This document shows, in pieces, positions 13,665 to 22,079 of a DNA stretch of 55,721 nucleotides. The DNA comes from a virus: positions 1-55,721 of IMG/VR virus record IMGVR_UViG_3300038958_000005. One strand, written 5' to 3'. The position numbers and the translations under genes are program-made. Numbering within the stretch: position 1 is the stretch's first letter; each line of letters opens with the position of its first letter. The notes beneath the pieces were generated by a model. It did not search any database and was not told the origin of the DNA. It worked only from the letters and a program-made list of their open reading frames with translations.

Positions 13665-15788
13665 TTACATCCTCGGCCGTTCACCGGATTTCTCCGGCAG
13701 TACTTCGAAGTCGGCTTCGATCGAGGTGATTACCGGCGTTCCTGGGCTCTGCTCGTTAGGATTATCGCGCTTGAATCCGATCGCCCAGCGGAATCGGTTG
13801 CCGACCGTCATGTATCCGGGCGCGCCTTCCTGTAGCGTTTCTGGGAATCTGGTGATCGCGGAACCAAAGCGGCTCCACTCACGCTCGTTGAACTGGTAGT
13901 AGAAGTACATCCTGATGTCTCTGGTACTGCCGTATCCGTTGATTCTCACCTCTTTCAATCGTACCGTTCTTCCTGGTACAGGCTCAAAAGCAGTACTCTC
14001 TACCAATCCATGACTGTGCAGCCACGGGTTTGGTTCTGTTCCAGGACGATCGTCGGCAGGAGTGGATAGACGCCATACCTTGAATCTTCCGGTGATGAAG
14101 AGGTTTCGCGTACGATTGATATTACTCCCGCCGGTATCGGAGAAGACAATCGCTCCAACCTCGTCCGGTTCAGGAAACGATACCATATCGTGCCAGACAG
14201 GCTCGTTATCGATTGCCCGTCCGTAGAGAAGATGCGGGTATACTCCGGCCTTGTCCAGACCATCGAGTGGAAAGTTCGTAGGATCGATCGATGATTCATA
14301 CGGAAGGATGGCGCAGGTGAGCCATGTCGTGTTCGCTGACAATGCACCTGAGAATGAGAGTTCCATCCAGTAGGCGGAAATGCCGTTGACCGTAGTCTTC
14401 GTCCATCCTAGTGCCAGGGGATCGGTCATGAGAGTGACATTAGCGGTCTGGCCCAGTGTCGCATTGTTCAGTTCCGTGAAGTCACGGAACCCGACGTTCT
14501 TCGCTCCTACCGTTACGAATCCGCTGGAGGTGCCTATCTTGATCGTCATCGACACGGCATTCGTATTGTTGCTACTGGTAGCGAAGTGGAATGCCAGGAA
14601 TGGGTATTTCCAACCTAGATAGATTTTCAGCCCGGCATTGGATGGAAGCGTAGTTCCGGTCGTCAGATTGAAATCATTGACCGCACTGCTCGCATCGGTG
14701 AACGAGACGCCATCCGTCGTATAGAGGAATTTCAGGTCCGGAGAAGATAGCATCTTCGGAGTGATCGTCACTCCTGACGGTCCCTGCGTTGATCCGATGA
14801 TCCAGTGCCTCATCGCGCCGATTGTAGTGAAGTTCGAAGATGTCGTGTGCCGATTAGGGCTGGCCATCAAACTGCCTGGATCGAACGGACGCACCGTGCT
14901 TCCATCGAACAGCACCGCACCGCCATCTCCCATAGGGACGACCAGCACATCTCCCAGGAAGAATGCGCCGATACCATTCCTGAGATGGAAGAAGCTTCTC
15001 CATGCCGGAGTGTAGTTCACCCACTGGTCGATCGTCTGGTTATAGGCAAAGATTCCCTCTGGCTTGATAGCGACTACGGCATTCCTCACTGCCGTGAGCA
15101 CATTGATATCGGTACCGGCGAAGCCCACGGTAGTACCAGCGCTCCAATTCGCAGCTACGAATCGGTCTCTACCGTACGGACAGACGGATACCTGGCAGGT
15201 AGCGGTTCCTCCTGCAGGCTTGATCGTACGATACGCTTTTCCGTTCAGGCTCAGGAGTAGACCAGCAACGACATCTGTGGAGGTCGTAACGGTACCGGCT
15301 ACGTTCATGCGCTTGATCTTTGGGCTTCCTGCGTCTCCTCCGAATGATGCGTATAAATACGGAACACCGGAACCATCGTCGTCGAACATGGCACCGGTAG
15401 CCGAATTACCCAGAGCGGCGGCCTGCGATACCTGACCAAACATCACCTTCATGATCTTGTCGTCAACCACATAGAAGACCGCAGGATAGATTCCGTTGGT
15501 ATCTGTCCACTGAATCGCGAAGATTGGCGGGCTGTTGTGATTCACGGAAGCGACGGCTTCTAGCTTCATTCCTGGACGAATTTCTCCCGGCCATCGGCAA
15601 TCTATCGAACCATGAATCCGATTGTATCGTGATGGAGCGCTGATGCGATTAGGAATCTGTCCAGATGGGGGCGTGCGTATCTCGTACGCGTCTCCGAAGC
15701 CTTTGTGCAGTGATGAAAAAAGGGAAACGGTAACCGTTTCCAGATCAGGCATTTGAAGCTGGTTCGGACCGGTACCTCTTCTCGCCAT
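13665..15788 (-). CDS. Large tail protein, possible nozzle
   Basis: This 707-aa protein is rich in short beta strands with repeated Gly-Asp turns, and the middle (about residues 100-320) has a propeller-like rhythm. In short-tailed phages a beta-propeller nozzle lies between adaptor and spike genes, and the position here, between another tail protein and the spike, fits. No catalytic motif is seen. The ATG has GAGGATATAG before it and the gene lies two bases from its neighbours on each side. Confidence 0.6.
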   Translation of the reverse strand: MARRGTGPNQLQMPDLETVTVSLFSSLHKGFGDAYEIRTPPSGQIPNRISAPSRYNRIHGSIDCRWPGEIRPGMKLEAVASVNHNSPPIFAIQWTDTNGIYPAVFYVVDDKIMKVMFGQVSQAAALGNSATGAMFDDDGSGVPYLYASFGGDAGSPKIKRMNVAGTVTTSTDVVAGLLLSLNGKAYRTIKPAGGTATCQVSVCPYGRDRFVAANWSAGTTVGFAGTDINVLTAVRNAVVAIKPEGIFAYNQTIDQWVNYTPAWRSFFHLRNGIGAFFLGDVLVVPMGDGGAVLFDGSTVRPFDPGSLMASPNRHTTSSNFTTIGAMRHWIIGSTQGPSGVTITPKMLSSPDLKFLYTTDGVSFTDASSAVNDFNLTTGTTLPSNAGLKIYLGWKYPFLAFHFATSSNNTNAVSMTIKIGTSSGFVTVGAKNVGFRDFTELNNATLGQTANVTLMTDPLALGWTKTTVNGISAYWMELSFSGALSANTTWLTCAILPYESSIDPTNFPLDGLDKAGVYPHLLYGRAIDNEPVWHDMVSFPEPDEVGAIVFSDTGGSNINRTRNLFITGRFKVWRLSTPADDRPGTEPNPWLHSHGLVESTAFEPVPGRTVRLKEVRINGYGSTRDIRMYFYYQFNEREWSRFGSAITRFPETLQEGAPGYMTVGNRFRWAIGFKRDNPNEQSPGTPVITSIEADFEVLPEKSGERPRM

Positions 15789-15789
15789 T

Positions 15790-17103
15790 CTATATCCTCA
15801 GAGTGAAGACTCCAATCGGCGTTTGCTGATCCATGACGTACCTTGGTTCAGCGCCGAATTCGCGCTCCCAGTGATTGAGTTCAGAAGAGTTGCGCACCCA
15901 GTCGTCCTGCCACTGCGGGCTATTCGTCATGTCCAGCATGTACTTCGAGAGCCTCTCAGCGAGCGTGGCCACGATGTATTCTTTAGGACAATCGGTGACC
16001 GCAGCATCACCGGCGACACGTCCGGACACTGTATAGTAATCAGTCTGCAACCGTTTGTAGAATCCGCGCTCATAGTAGTACACGCCGTACTCCGATAGAG
16101 GCGGACTGAACCCTAGCTCTACTTGCGATCCAACCTGCACACGTTCTACGGCGATCGTGGAGAACTTGTAGTAGAAATTCGCCTGCTCGGACGTTGCCGG
16201 ATTGATGTTCGACATGATGAACACATTGCCCACACGATTCCTCGAACGGATGCGCGCAGGTAGAATATGCCTGGTCTTCTGCCTCCTGTGACAGGCAAAC
16301 GGACCCCAGATCGTGCTGGAATTGTCGCTGTTCGTGTGTAATCGCAGCCTGATGCGATAGCAGCCGGAAGGAATCGTGAAGAGCAGACTGATCCATCCGA
16401 GTCCAGGTCCTGTTTGCTGCGTTTTCAGACCTCCAATTGGAACGTTGACGTTATTCGTGTAGTCACGCACGACGATTGTTGCTGTCGCAGGATTGTACGT
16501 ACCGTTGACATATGCTCTTACCGGCACCTGTAACATGAATCGCTCGTTCGGGTTGACGAAGATATCATCGCTTTCGGCATAGGCTGCGCTGGTAGGATGA
16601 TTGACGACCAGTTCTCGACGCCAGAATGCATCACTGATGGAAGGAAATGCGATCGACACTGTTGCGCCACTCACACCTGTCCAGCCATCGTCATCCTGCA
16701 GGTCACCGTTCGGGATGACCGTGATAGGATTGATGCGCCAGGTGGAGCACATCGACTCCAGCGCGTCGTCCCTGATTCGGTCAGCGATATCGGGGTCGAT
16801 TCCCCTGAGCCATACCTCGTATTCGGTGCCGGACGGTATCGCCTGAGACAGCGTGGGAGTGACGTACAGTTTTCCGTTGAGTGGATCGAGTCGATCGACG
16901 TACACCTTATTGCCGGCGAGAGGGCCGGACGATATCCTAACGATTCCATTATCGAAGAGGGAACCGGGAAGATTCGCGCCCTTGAGCCGTGCAGTATCGA
17001 CGAGGAAGTCGGTAGAGCCATTATCAGTGGATGTTCCCAGGAAGCACCAGCTGAGGTTGACCAGAGACTGCCGTATCTGCTTCCCGGTGATCGTTGTCGG
17101 CAT
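15790..17103 (-). CDS. Tail or head-tail connector protein
   Basis: This 437-aa protein has an N-terminal helix-turn region, a jelly-roll-like middle (about residues 130-270, with TWRINPITVIPNGD and later YRIRLRLHT) and a helical C-terminus (YIVATLAERLSKYML). The helix-sandwich-helix pattern resembles adaptor or tail proteins that bind a carbohydrate or the spike. A GGAGG site precedes the ATG. Exact identity is not known. Its place between the virion protein genes and the 707-aa tail protein supports a virion role. Confidence 0.55.
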   Translation of the reverse strand: MPTTITGKQIRQSLVNLSWCFLGTSTDNGSTDFLVDTARLKGANLPGSLFDNGIVRISSGPLAGNKVYVDRLDPLNGKLYVTPTLSQAIPSGTEYEVWLRGIDPDIADRIRDDALESMCSTWRINPITVIPNGDLQDDDGWTGVSGATVSIAFPSISDAFWRRELVVNHPTSAAYAESDDIFVNPNERFMLQVPVRAYVNGTYNPATATIVVRDYTNNVNVPIGGLKTQQTGPGLGWISLLFTIPSGCYRIRLRLHTNSDNSSTIWGPFACHRRQKTRHILPARIRSRNRVGNVFIMSNINPATSEQANFYYKFSTIAVERVQVGSQVELGFSPPLSEYGVYYYERGFYKRLQTDYYTVSGRVAGDAAVTDCPKEYIVATLAERLSKYMLDMTNSPQWQDDWVRNSSELNHWEREFGAEPRYVMDQQTPIGVFTLRI

Positions 17104-17119
17104 CCTTTACCTCCAGTAG

Positions 17120-17626
17120 TTACTGTCTGGCAAAGCAGGCTACATACAATGTACCGGATGCCGCATCTGTCGTTTTGATACGAAGCCGTGCTCCAATGCC
17201 CAACGGTAGCGTTACGGAAGAATTCGCGGGGATCGCTCCGTCCGTATAGTTGACTCCGCCATGTTTGCCGACAATCGTCGAAGACGAGTTGAGATCGAAC
17301 ATCACCATCGTCACTGCCGGCGATGGGAGTTCAGGGTCTCCGACCGAGAAACGAACGTTGCGAACGTCATACCAGTTCGTACCATCGAATGTCGTTTGCG
17401 CGTACAGGTCCATTCTGGTGTTCAAACTCACCTGATCTCCTCTGATGAACCAGATCAGGTGACGAACGCTATCGATGAACAGTTGTGGCACCGTGCAGGT
17501 GTCGTCCATGTTCGCGCTCAGAGTGACCGGAGCGAACCGGATGAAGATACCGTTGGCATGACCGGTGCGAACGGAAGAGCCTGGAATCTTCGTAGAAGTT
17601 TCGGCTGCAATCGCAATCTCTGCCAT
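17120..17626 (-). CDS. Small virion protein, beta-rich
   Basis: This 168-aa protein is almost entirely beta-strand in pattern, with no Cys in the core and few charged clusters, as for a decoration or tail protein. GGGAGAATGTC precedes the ATG. It is the first gene after the terminator-like hairpin at 17643-17678. No family is recognised. Confidence 0.6.
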   Translation of the reverse strand: MAEIAIAAETSTKIPGSSVRTGHANGIFIRFAPVTLSANMDDTCTVPQLFIDSVRHLIWFIRGDQVSLNTRMDLYAQTTFDGTNWYDVRNVRFSVGDPELPSPAVTMVMFDLNSSSTIVGKHGGVNYTDGAIPANSSVTLPLGIGARLRIKTTDAASGTLYVACFARQ

Positions 17627-17642
17627 GACATTCTCCCTGAAA

Positions 17643-17678
17643 GGGCGGGGGTTGCTCCCTACCGGGAGGCCCCCGCCC
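17643..17678 (-). terminator. Strong hairpin after the 273-aa virion protein gene
   Basis: On the minus strand GGGCGGGGG pairs with CCCCCGCCC, with an inner CTCCC/GGGAG stem and a GGTA loop, followed by a short TTTC. The stem is very GC-rich but the T-tract is short, so it may be a leaky terminator or an mRNA end protector. Confidence 0.65.
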
Positions 17679-17686
17679 GTACGATC

Positions 17687-18508
17687 TTACGCGATGGTGT
17701 TGGCGACGCGCTCCTGACCGAATTCGATGTAATCGACATCGATCTGAAGATCGGAGGCCGCGCGCGTTCCGAACAGGAAGACCGGGCTGAGAAGCTGGCC
17801 GGTCCTGACGGCGTTATCGACCGACTCGGCCACCTTGCCGCCGTTGACGAACGCGTACGCTTTGCCGTTCCGCAGTTCCACTCTCCAGATGACGAATTCG
17901 TTAGCCGCGCCGAGACCGTTGGACGTAAGGTTGACTTTCCTCGTCGTCACGCCGTCACGGGTCACCAGAGCGGCAACCTGCAGCGTTTCGGCCGTGTCCA
18001 GACCGATCACGGCAGCATCAGCAATACCGCCAGCAAGGGAAGGAACATCGATGTCAGCTAGGATATCTCCAGCACTGGCAAGAACGCTACTGACAAGGCC
18101 GACCGTGATCTCCAGATCGGTCACACGGCTGGGCGCGAAACAGATTTCGACCCAGCAGTGTTGTTCAGCAAGAAGCATGGCCGACGTTGCTACCAGTTCG
18201 ACGTTCACGTTGTTGGTAGCCGACGTACTAAGCCTGACCGCACTGGTCCTGGTAGCCGTAGGAGTCAGCTTGGTAATGAAGGCGTTAACATTACTCTCAG
18301 CATAGTTGAGAACCTTGGTCGCACCGACCACATCTGCTGAATCAGCTACCAGGAAATCTTCCCTGAATCGCTCGAAGTCGGATATGCTGTTGAGCGCTAC
18401 CGCTTCGAACAGCGGAGAGCCAGGGCCGTGAGGACCGGCCTTGATTCCCTTTACTTTGCCTGCGACACCGCTGGGGATGACGCGAAGAATCGACGCTCTG
18501 TTAGGCAT
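17687..18508 (-). CDS. Abundant-type virion protein, lectin-like fold
   Basis: This 273-aa protein has a C-terminal half with regular strands (WVEICFAP, WRVELRNGKAY, LQIDVDYIEF) like concanavalin-type beta sandwiches used in phage decoration proteins. The gene has its own extended -10 promoter, a strong AAAGGAG site and a hairpin after its stop. This suggests a separate high-level transcript, as for a capsid decoration or other high-copy protein. Codon choice resembles the major capsid gene. It could also be a tail tube-like protein, but a short tail is expected. Confidence 0.6.
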   Translation of the reverse strand: MPNRASILRVIPSGVAGKVKGIKAGPHGPGSPLFEAVALNSISDFERFREDFLVADSADVVGATKVLNYAESNVNAFITKLTPTATRTSAVRLSTSATNNVNVELVATSAMLLAEQHCWVEICFAPSRVTDLEITVGLVSSVLASAGDILADIDVPSLAGGIADAAVIGLDTAETLQVAALVTRDGVTTRKVNLTSNGLGAANEFVIWRVELRNGKAYAFVNGGKVAESVDNAVRTGQLLSPVFLFGTRAASDLQIDVDYIEFGQERVANTIA

Positions 18509-18560
18509 GATACACGCTCCTTTCTGCGTTCACAGGTAATCCTGTACACCACGCTACAGC

Positions 18561-18589
18561 AGTATAGCATGTCAGGATATGCGAATGAA
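18561..18589 (-). promoter_or_regulatory. Extended -10 promoter for the 273-aa virion gene
   Basis: TATACT (5 of 6) is preceded by TGC, with a weak -35 (TTCATT) 17 bases upstream. It lies in the 98-base gap before the AAAGGAG site of the 17687-18508 gene. Confidence 0.5.
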
Positions 18590-18606
18590 CAGTTCGCAGG
18601 ACGTAC

Positions 18607-19425
18607 CTACACGACCGTGGCAGCCTCGGTCTCAATCGGCTTGGAGGCCCGGTAGTGCCGCAGCGACAGTCCGGCAGCCCTGACCGCCTCGGCAGCCTCT
18701 CTGAACGGATATCCGTGACCGGACATGAGATGTGCACGGTAGGACTCGCCGGCCTGAGCCTTCTGTTCCGGCATGAAGAACAGTTGGTGACCACAGGCTT
18801 CGCACACGAAGCTGAGCACGTTACTCTTGATCGCCTCGTACTGCGGGAACTTCAGGCCGGGAATAGGCGGCCGGATGTGCCACTGGTAAGCGATGACCTG
18901 CGAGGCCGGGAACTCTACCGCTCCGCCTTTGCGTAGCATAGGCAGGAACATATGCACTGCATTCGGCTGTACCGGCGGTTCTACGTATCCGTATTTGGTA
19001 ATCGGCGTAAACCCTTTCCTGAGATACGTCGTGTATGCACCGACATCACGGTTTCCCTTGGGAGTCGCTCCACCGGGACCGACCGTAATCCAGTGACTCT
19101 CGACACCGTTAGCCCAGCCTTCGGGCTTTCTCCAGTACATCCAAGGGTATCCGCCGACGCTCGCTTGCTCATCGAACAGAGTACCGTCCGGTCTCGCCTG
19201 TCTCACCGTTTCGAGTTCGGCGCGCAGCGCCTGAATTTCCGCATCCCTGGCGGCCATTGCCTGATTGATGAGCGCCTTGACGGCGTCGATATCATTGGCA
19301 CCCATCTTTCTGGCGATGGCTTCCGCAGCTTCTTCCGTTGCTTCGATATCAGCCCCCAGCGATTCGAATGCGGTCGGTACCAGTCCGCCTTCGAACTCTT
19401 CCATCTCTGGTCTCTTTCTAGCCAT
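18607..19425 (-). CDS. Virion-cluster protein with C2H2-like zinc finger
   Basis: This 272-aa protein has a coiled coil (about residues 20-75), a beta-rich middle (WMYWRKPEGW, GYVEPPVQPN) and a C-terminal zinc site with CEACGH near residue 212 and H-x5-H after it (HLMSGHGY). The AGGAGG site precedes the ATG. It lies two genes after the major capsid gene. The finger and its final basic helix could contact DNA or another head protein. No named family is recognised. Confidence 0.6.
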   Translation of the reverse strand: MARKRPEMEEFEGGLVPTAFESLGADIEATEEAAEAIARKMGANDIDAVKALINQAMAARDAEIQALRAELETVRQARPDGTLFDEQASVGGYPWMYWRKPEGWANGVESHWITVGPGGATPKGNRDVGAYTTYLRKGFTPITKYGYVEPPVQPNAVHMFLPMLRKGGAVEFPASQVIAYQWHIRPPIPGLKFPQYEAIKSNVLSFVCEACGHQLFFMPEQKAQAGESYRAHLMSGHGYPFREAAEAVRAAGLSLRHYRASKPIETEAATVV

Positions 19426-19436
19426 GACTGTGCCTC

Positions 19437-19988
19437 CTATTCATGTACTGATGGCGTATTCGGAGTCGTTCGACCAAACCCCCAGGTGCGCGGATGTCTG
19501 GCAGCGCGCTCTTCTTCGATGATCTGTTCACGCTTCTTGAGAATCTCGATCGTGACCTGGGGTGCCCAGAATACTCCTACGATTCGATAATCAACGTATC
19601 CGCGTGAATCTTCGAGGGACATTGGCTGCTTCAGTGTCGGTACTCCCTTGCCCTGGAGATCGAGCAACTCGTCAGGTTGCTGCTTGGTCAGGTCGTGAGT
19701 GATCGAATAGGTGGCATATGGCCTCCCATCTTCGTACGTCACGACCTTCGGATTCCCGTCCGGTAGAGGAATCAGCGTGAGCCCTTGAAGCTCCATCGCG
19801 TGAATGAATTTTTCAGTAGCTTCGATCAGTTTCTTGCGTAGTTCCGATCCGCGGACTCCGTATTCCACGGGAAACGCCGCTTCTCTCGCAACGATCATCT
19901 TCGGCAGGTCCTGCTGCACAGCGATCAAAGGACCGCCAGGACCCTTGCTGGAAGCGATATATCTCATGACGATTCGCGGATCACCCAT
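19437..19988 (-). CDS. Virion-cluster protein, 183 aa
   Basis: The protein has an N-terminal beta part (IVMRYIASSKGPGGP), a Gln/Glu-rich helix in the middle and a basic helical C-terminus (EILKKREQIIEEERAARHPRTW). It lies directly downstream of the major capsid gene, behind a hairpin. No good ribosome site lies close to the ATG at 19988, while AAAGGAGA is 50 bases upstream on the far side of the hairpin. Low or regulated translation is possible. Function unknown, probably head-related. Confidence 0.55.
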   Translation of the reverse strand: MGDPRIVMRYIASSKGPGGPLIAVQQDLPKMIVAREAAFPVEYGVRGSELRKKLIEATEKFIHAMELQGLTLIPLPDGNPKVVTYEDGRPYATYSITHDLTKQQPDELLDLQGKGVPTLKQPMSLEDSRGYVDYRIVGVFWAPQVTIEILKKREQIIEEERAARHPRTWGFGRTTPNTPSVHE

Positions 19989-19997
19989 CGTTCGAAA

Positions 19998-20027
19998 GGC
20001 GGACCGGAGCGTATGCCCCGGCCCGCC
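19998..20027 (-). terminator. Hairpin after the major capsid gene
   Basis: Minus-strand GGCGGGCCGGGG and CTCCGGTCCGCC form a long imperfect stem around a short loop, followed by TTTCG. It lies between the capsid gene's stop and the next gene, which could reduce read-through and raise the capsid ratio. Confidence 0.5.
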
Positions 20028-20039
20028 CTATCTCCTTTC

Positions 20040-20954
20040 TCACTGGCCTCTGATCAGAACGGCACCGTAGTCACCGATTGTCTCAGTAGCCGAACTCTGC
20101 GGACCACCGCTGTCCGTAGGCGGAGTCTCGGCGGGCTGCTCGGCCTCAGCGACGGCGTACAGGTCGAACATCAACATCGCATCGGCGTTGTACTCGATCC
20201 TGTACTGCGTCTTCGGTGTCGGCTTCACCTGCCTGACCAGGATCACGGACGACCGGTGAATCAGCGCGTTGTCGTGCTGACCGGCAGCCGGGGACCGCAG
20301 GAGGTTACTGACGAACGCCGGGTGGCCGAGAATCATTGGCAGCCTGGCCGTTTCGATCGCTGAACGGGCACCGGACTGGAAGTCCTTCGAGATGAAGTGG
20401 TCCTGACCGAAGATGCTCTGAGCAGCGCCAGGGCTGAACACCCACGAAGCGTCGTCATAGAAACCAGCGTCGGCCAGGTACTGCCAGGCCCTGCGGAGCA
20501 CGGAACTGTCCGTGTCACCGCCGTACGTACCTACCACCTGGGAGAAGTTCTGGAACAGGTTGGCCAGAGACACTTCCATACCCCTGACCAGCGCGTACCC
20601 CATCTTCCCGGCCAGAGCGGCGCGGTCGTTGTACTTCGACTGGGCCTGAACGACCGCGTTCAGGAGACACGCAGCGTACTCGTACGTGGACACCGTAATG
20701 TCCTGATTGGTCTGCGTGATCGCATTGAACACGATCGTGTTGCTGATGCCCTCGGTCTTCGTCTGAGTGGCCAGGTTTGACCGGTGCGGGATGTGCAGCA
20801 CGCGGCCAATCGCCATCTCGTCCTCGAACGAGGTGTTCACCAGCTTGGACAACACCTCCTTGAACTCAATAGCATCCTGCGTGTCATCAGCCCAGATTTC
20901 GGGCAGGAACGCAGCATGCGTGGTCGATGTAATTTCTGCTGAAGTAAGTGGCAT
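20040..20954 (-). CDS. Major capsid protein
   Basis: This 304-aa protein fits the HK97 fold. It starts with a helical arm, continues with an E-loop-like strand region (IVFNAITQTNQDITV), an alpha-helix rich spine around residues 100-150 and an alternating strand/helix A domain, and has a short acidic, Pro-rich C-terminus. It has no delta-domain-sized N-terminal extension, and a separate scaffold gene is directly upstream. GGAGGG precedes the ATG. The gene order terminase-portal-scaffold-capsid confirms the call. Confidence 0.85.
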   Translation of the reverse strand: MPLTSAEITSTTHAAFLPEIWADDTQDAIEFKEVLSKLVNTSFEDEMAIGRVLHIPHRSNLATQTKTEGISNTIVFNAITQTNQDITVSTYEYAACLLNAVVQAQSKYNDRAALAGKMGYALVRGMEVSLANLFQNFSQVVGTYGGDTDSSVLRRAWQYLADAGFYDDASWVFSPGAAQSIFGQDHFISKDFQSGARSAIETARLPMILGHPAFVSNLLRSPAAGQHDNALIHRSSVILVRQVKPTPKTQYRIEYNADAMLMFDLYAVAEAEQPAETPPTDSGGPQSSATETIGDYGAVLIRGQ

Positions 20955-20974
20955 CTCTTATCCCTCCCTGACTG

Positions 20975-22042
20975 TTATGGTCTGGCCATAGCAGCCAGAA
21001 TCGCATCGGCTCGTTCATAATCACCCGCTGCCTTGGCTGCCCGGTAGTCTTCCAGCGTTGGCTTCGCAGGAATCGACTGCGACTGCGGGGCCTGTCCAGG
21101 AGTCCGGGGCGGTAGCTTCTTTCGCGTACTCGCCACCCTCGCGACTGCAGCCTTGAGCGCGTTTTCGGACGTGATCCGCTTCAGCGCCTCCTGCTTCTTC
21201 TTCACTTCCGCCAACGCTTCCTTTCTGCCTGCCTCCTTCGCACGCTGAACCAGGAGCTTCACCGATTCGGTGAACAGGAACTCGGTCGCCTTGTCCTGCC
21301 CCTGACGGGGATCGTTGGCGATCCGTTGCGCTGTCTGGACGATCTTCACAACTTCATTCTTTTCCTCCTCGGTGAGAGGCATGACTGATGTCACTCCCTC
21401 ACGAAAGGCGATAGAAAAGGCATTGTCGATCGTCCTGCGCGTTTCAGCTACTGCGGCTGCACCGAACGCTCCCAGATGTTGCATCAGTTCGTTCGGGTCT
21501 ACCTGCAGATCGCTTTCGTTGACCTCCTCACCTTCGGCAAGTTTGCTCGCTGCATCACGTAGGCGGTTGAACACGTTATAGATGCTCTCGACCGCCTGCC
21601 TTCCCTGGCTGATGATGAGTTCAGTTTCCTTACTCGTCTGTTCAGCGCGCAGTCGCTCTTCGAATCTCCGTTCGGCTTCCTGTCTGGCCCGCTCTTCCAG
21701 TTTCTTCTGAATCTTCGGGCTGTTCAGTAGCCGCTCTTCGAAGGCTTCGAGGAAGAGTTCCAGGTCTTCGTCCGAGAGGTCTTCCAGTGGCAGACTCTCT
21801 TCCTCTTCTTCAGCTTCCTCTTCTTCTTCCTCCGGTTCCTCTTCTACTTCCTCTTCGGATTCTTCTTCGCCGGCACCTTCCTCTTCAGTGTCCTCGGACT
21901 CGACATCGTCGTCACCGGCCTGTTCCTCTGAAGTATTCAGGAATTGACGGATCGTTTCCTCATCCCGCTCTTCAGGGGTAGGTGCGGTTTCGGAAGAGTC
22001 GGTGAGCGGCTCATCCGGAGTGAATTTCTTACTACCTGCCAT
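20975..22042 (-). CDS. Scaffolding protein
   Basis: This 355-aa protein has a very acidic Glu-rich stretch (about residues 35-90) followed by long helices and a coiled coil (about 100-300), then a basic Pro/Gln-rich C-terminus that could bind the capsid protein. Acid start, helical body and basic end are the usual scaffold pattern, and it precedes the major capsid gene. A strong AGGAGG site is present. No protease domain is seen. Confidence 0.8.
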   Translation of the reverse strand: MAGSKKFTPDEPLTDSSETAPTPEERDEETIRQFLNTSEEQAGDDDVESEDTEEEGAGEEESEEEVEEEPEEEEEEAEEEEESLPLEDLSDEDLELFLEAFEERLLNSPKIQKKLEERARQEAERRFEERLRAEQTSKETELIISQGRQAVESIYNVFNRLRDAASKLAEGEEVNESDLQVDPNELMQHLGAFGAAAVAETRRTIDNAFSIAFREGVTSVMPLTEEEKNEVVKIVQTAQRIANDPRQGQDKATEFLFTESVKLLVQRAKEAGRKEALAEVKKKQEALKRITSENALKAAVARVASTRKKLPPRTPGQAPQSQSIPAKPTLEDYRAAKAAGDYERADAILAAMARP

Positions 22043-22079
22043 GACCTGCCTCCTAACGTATCTATACCCTTTATCAATT

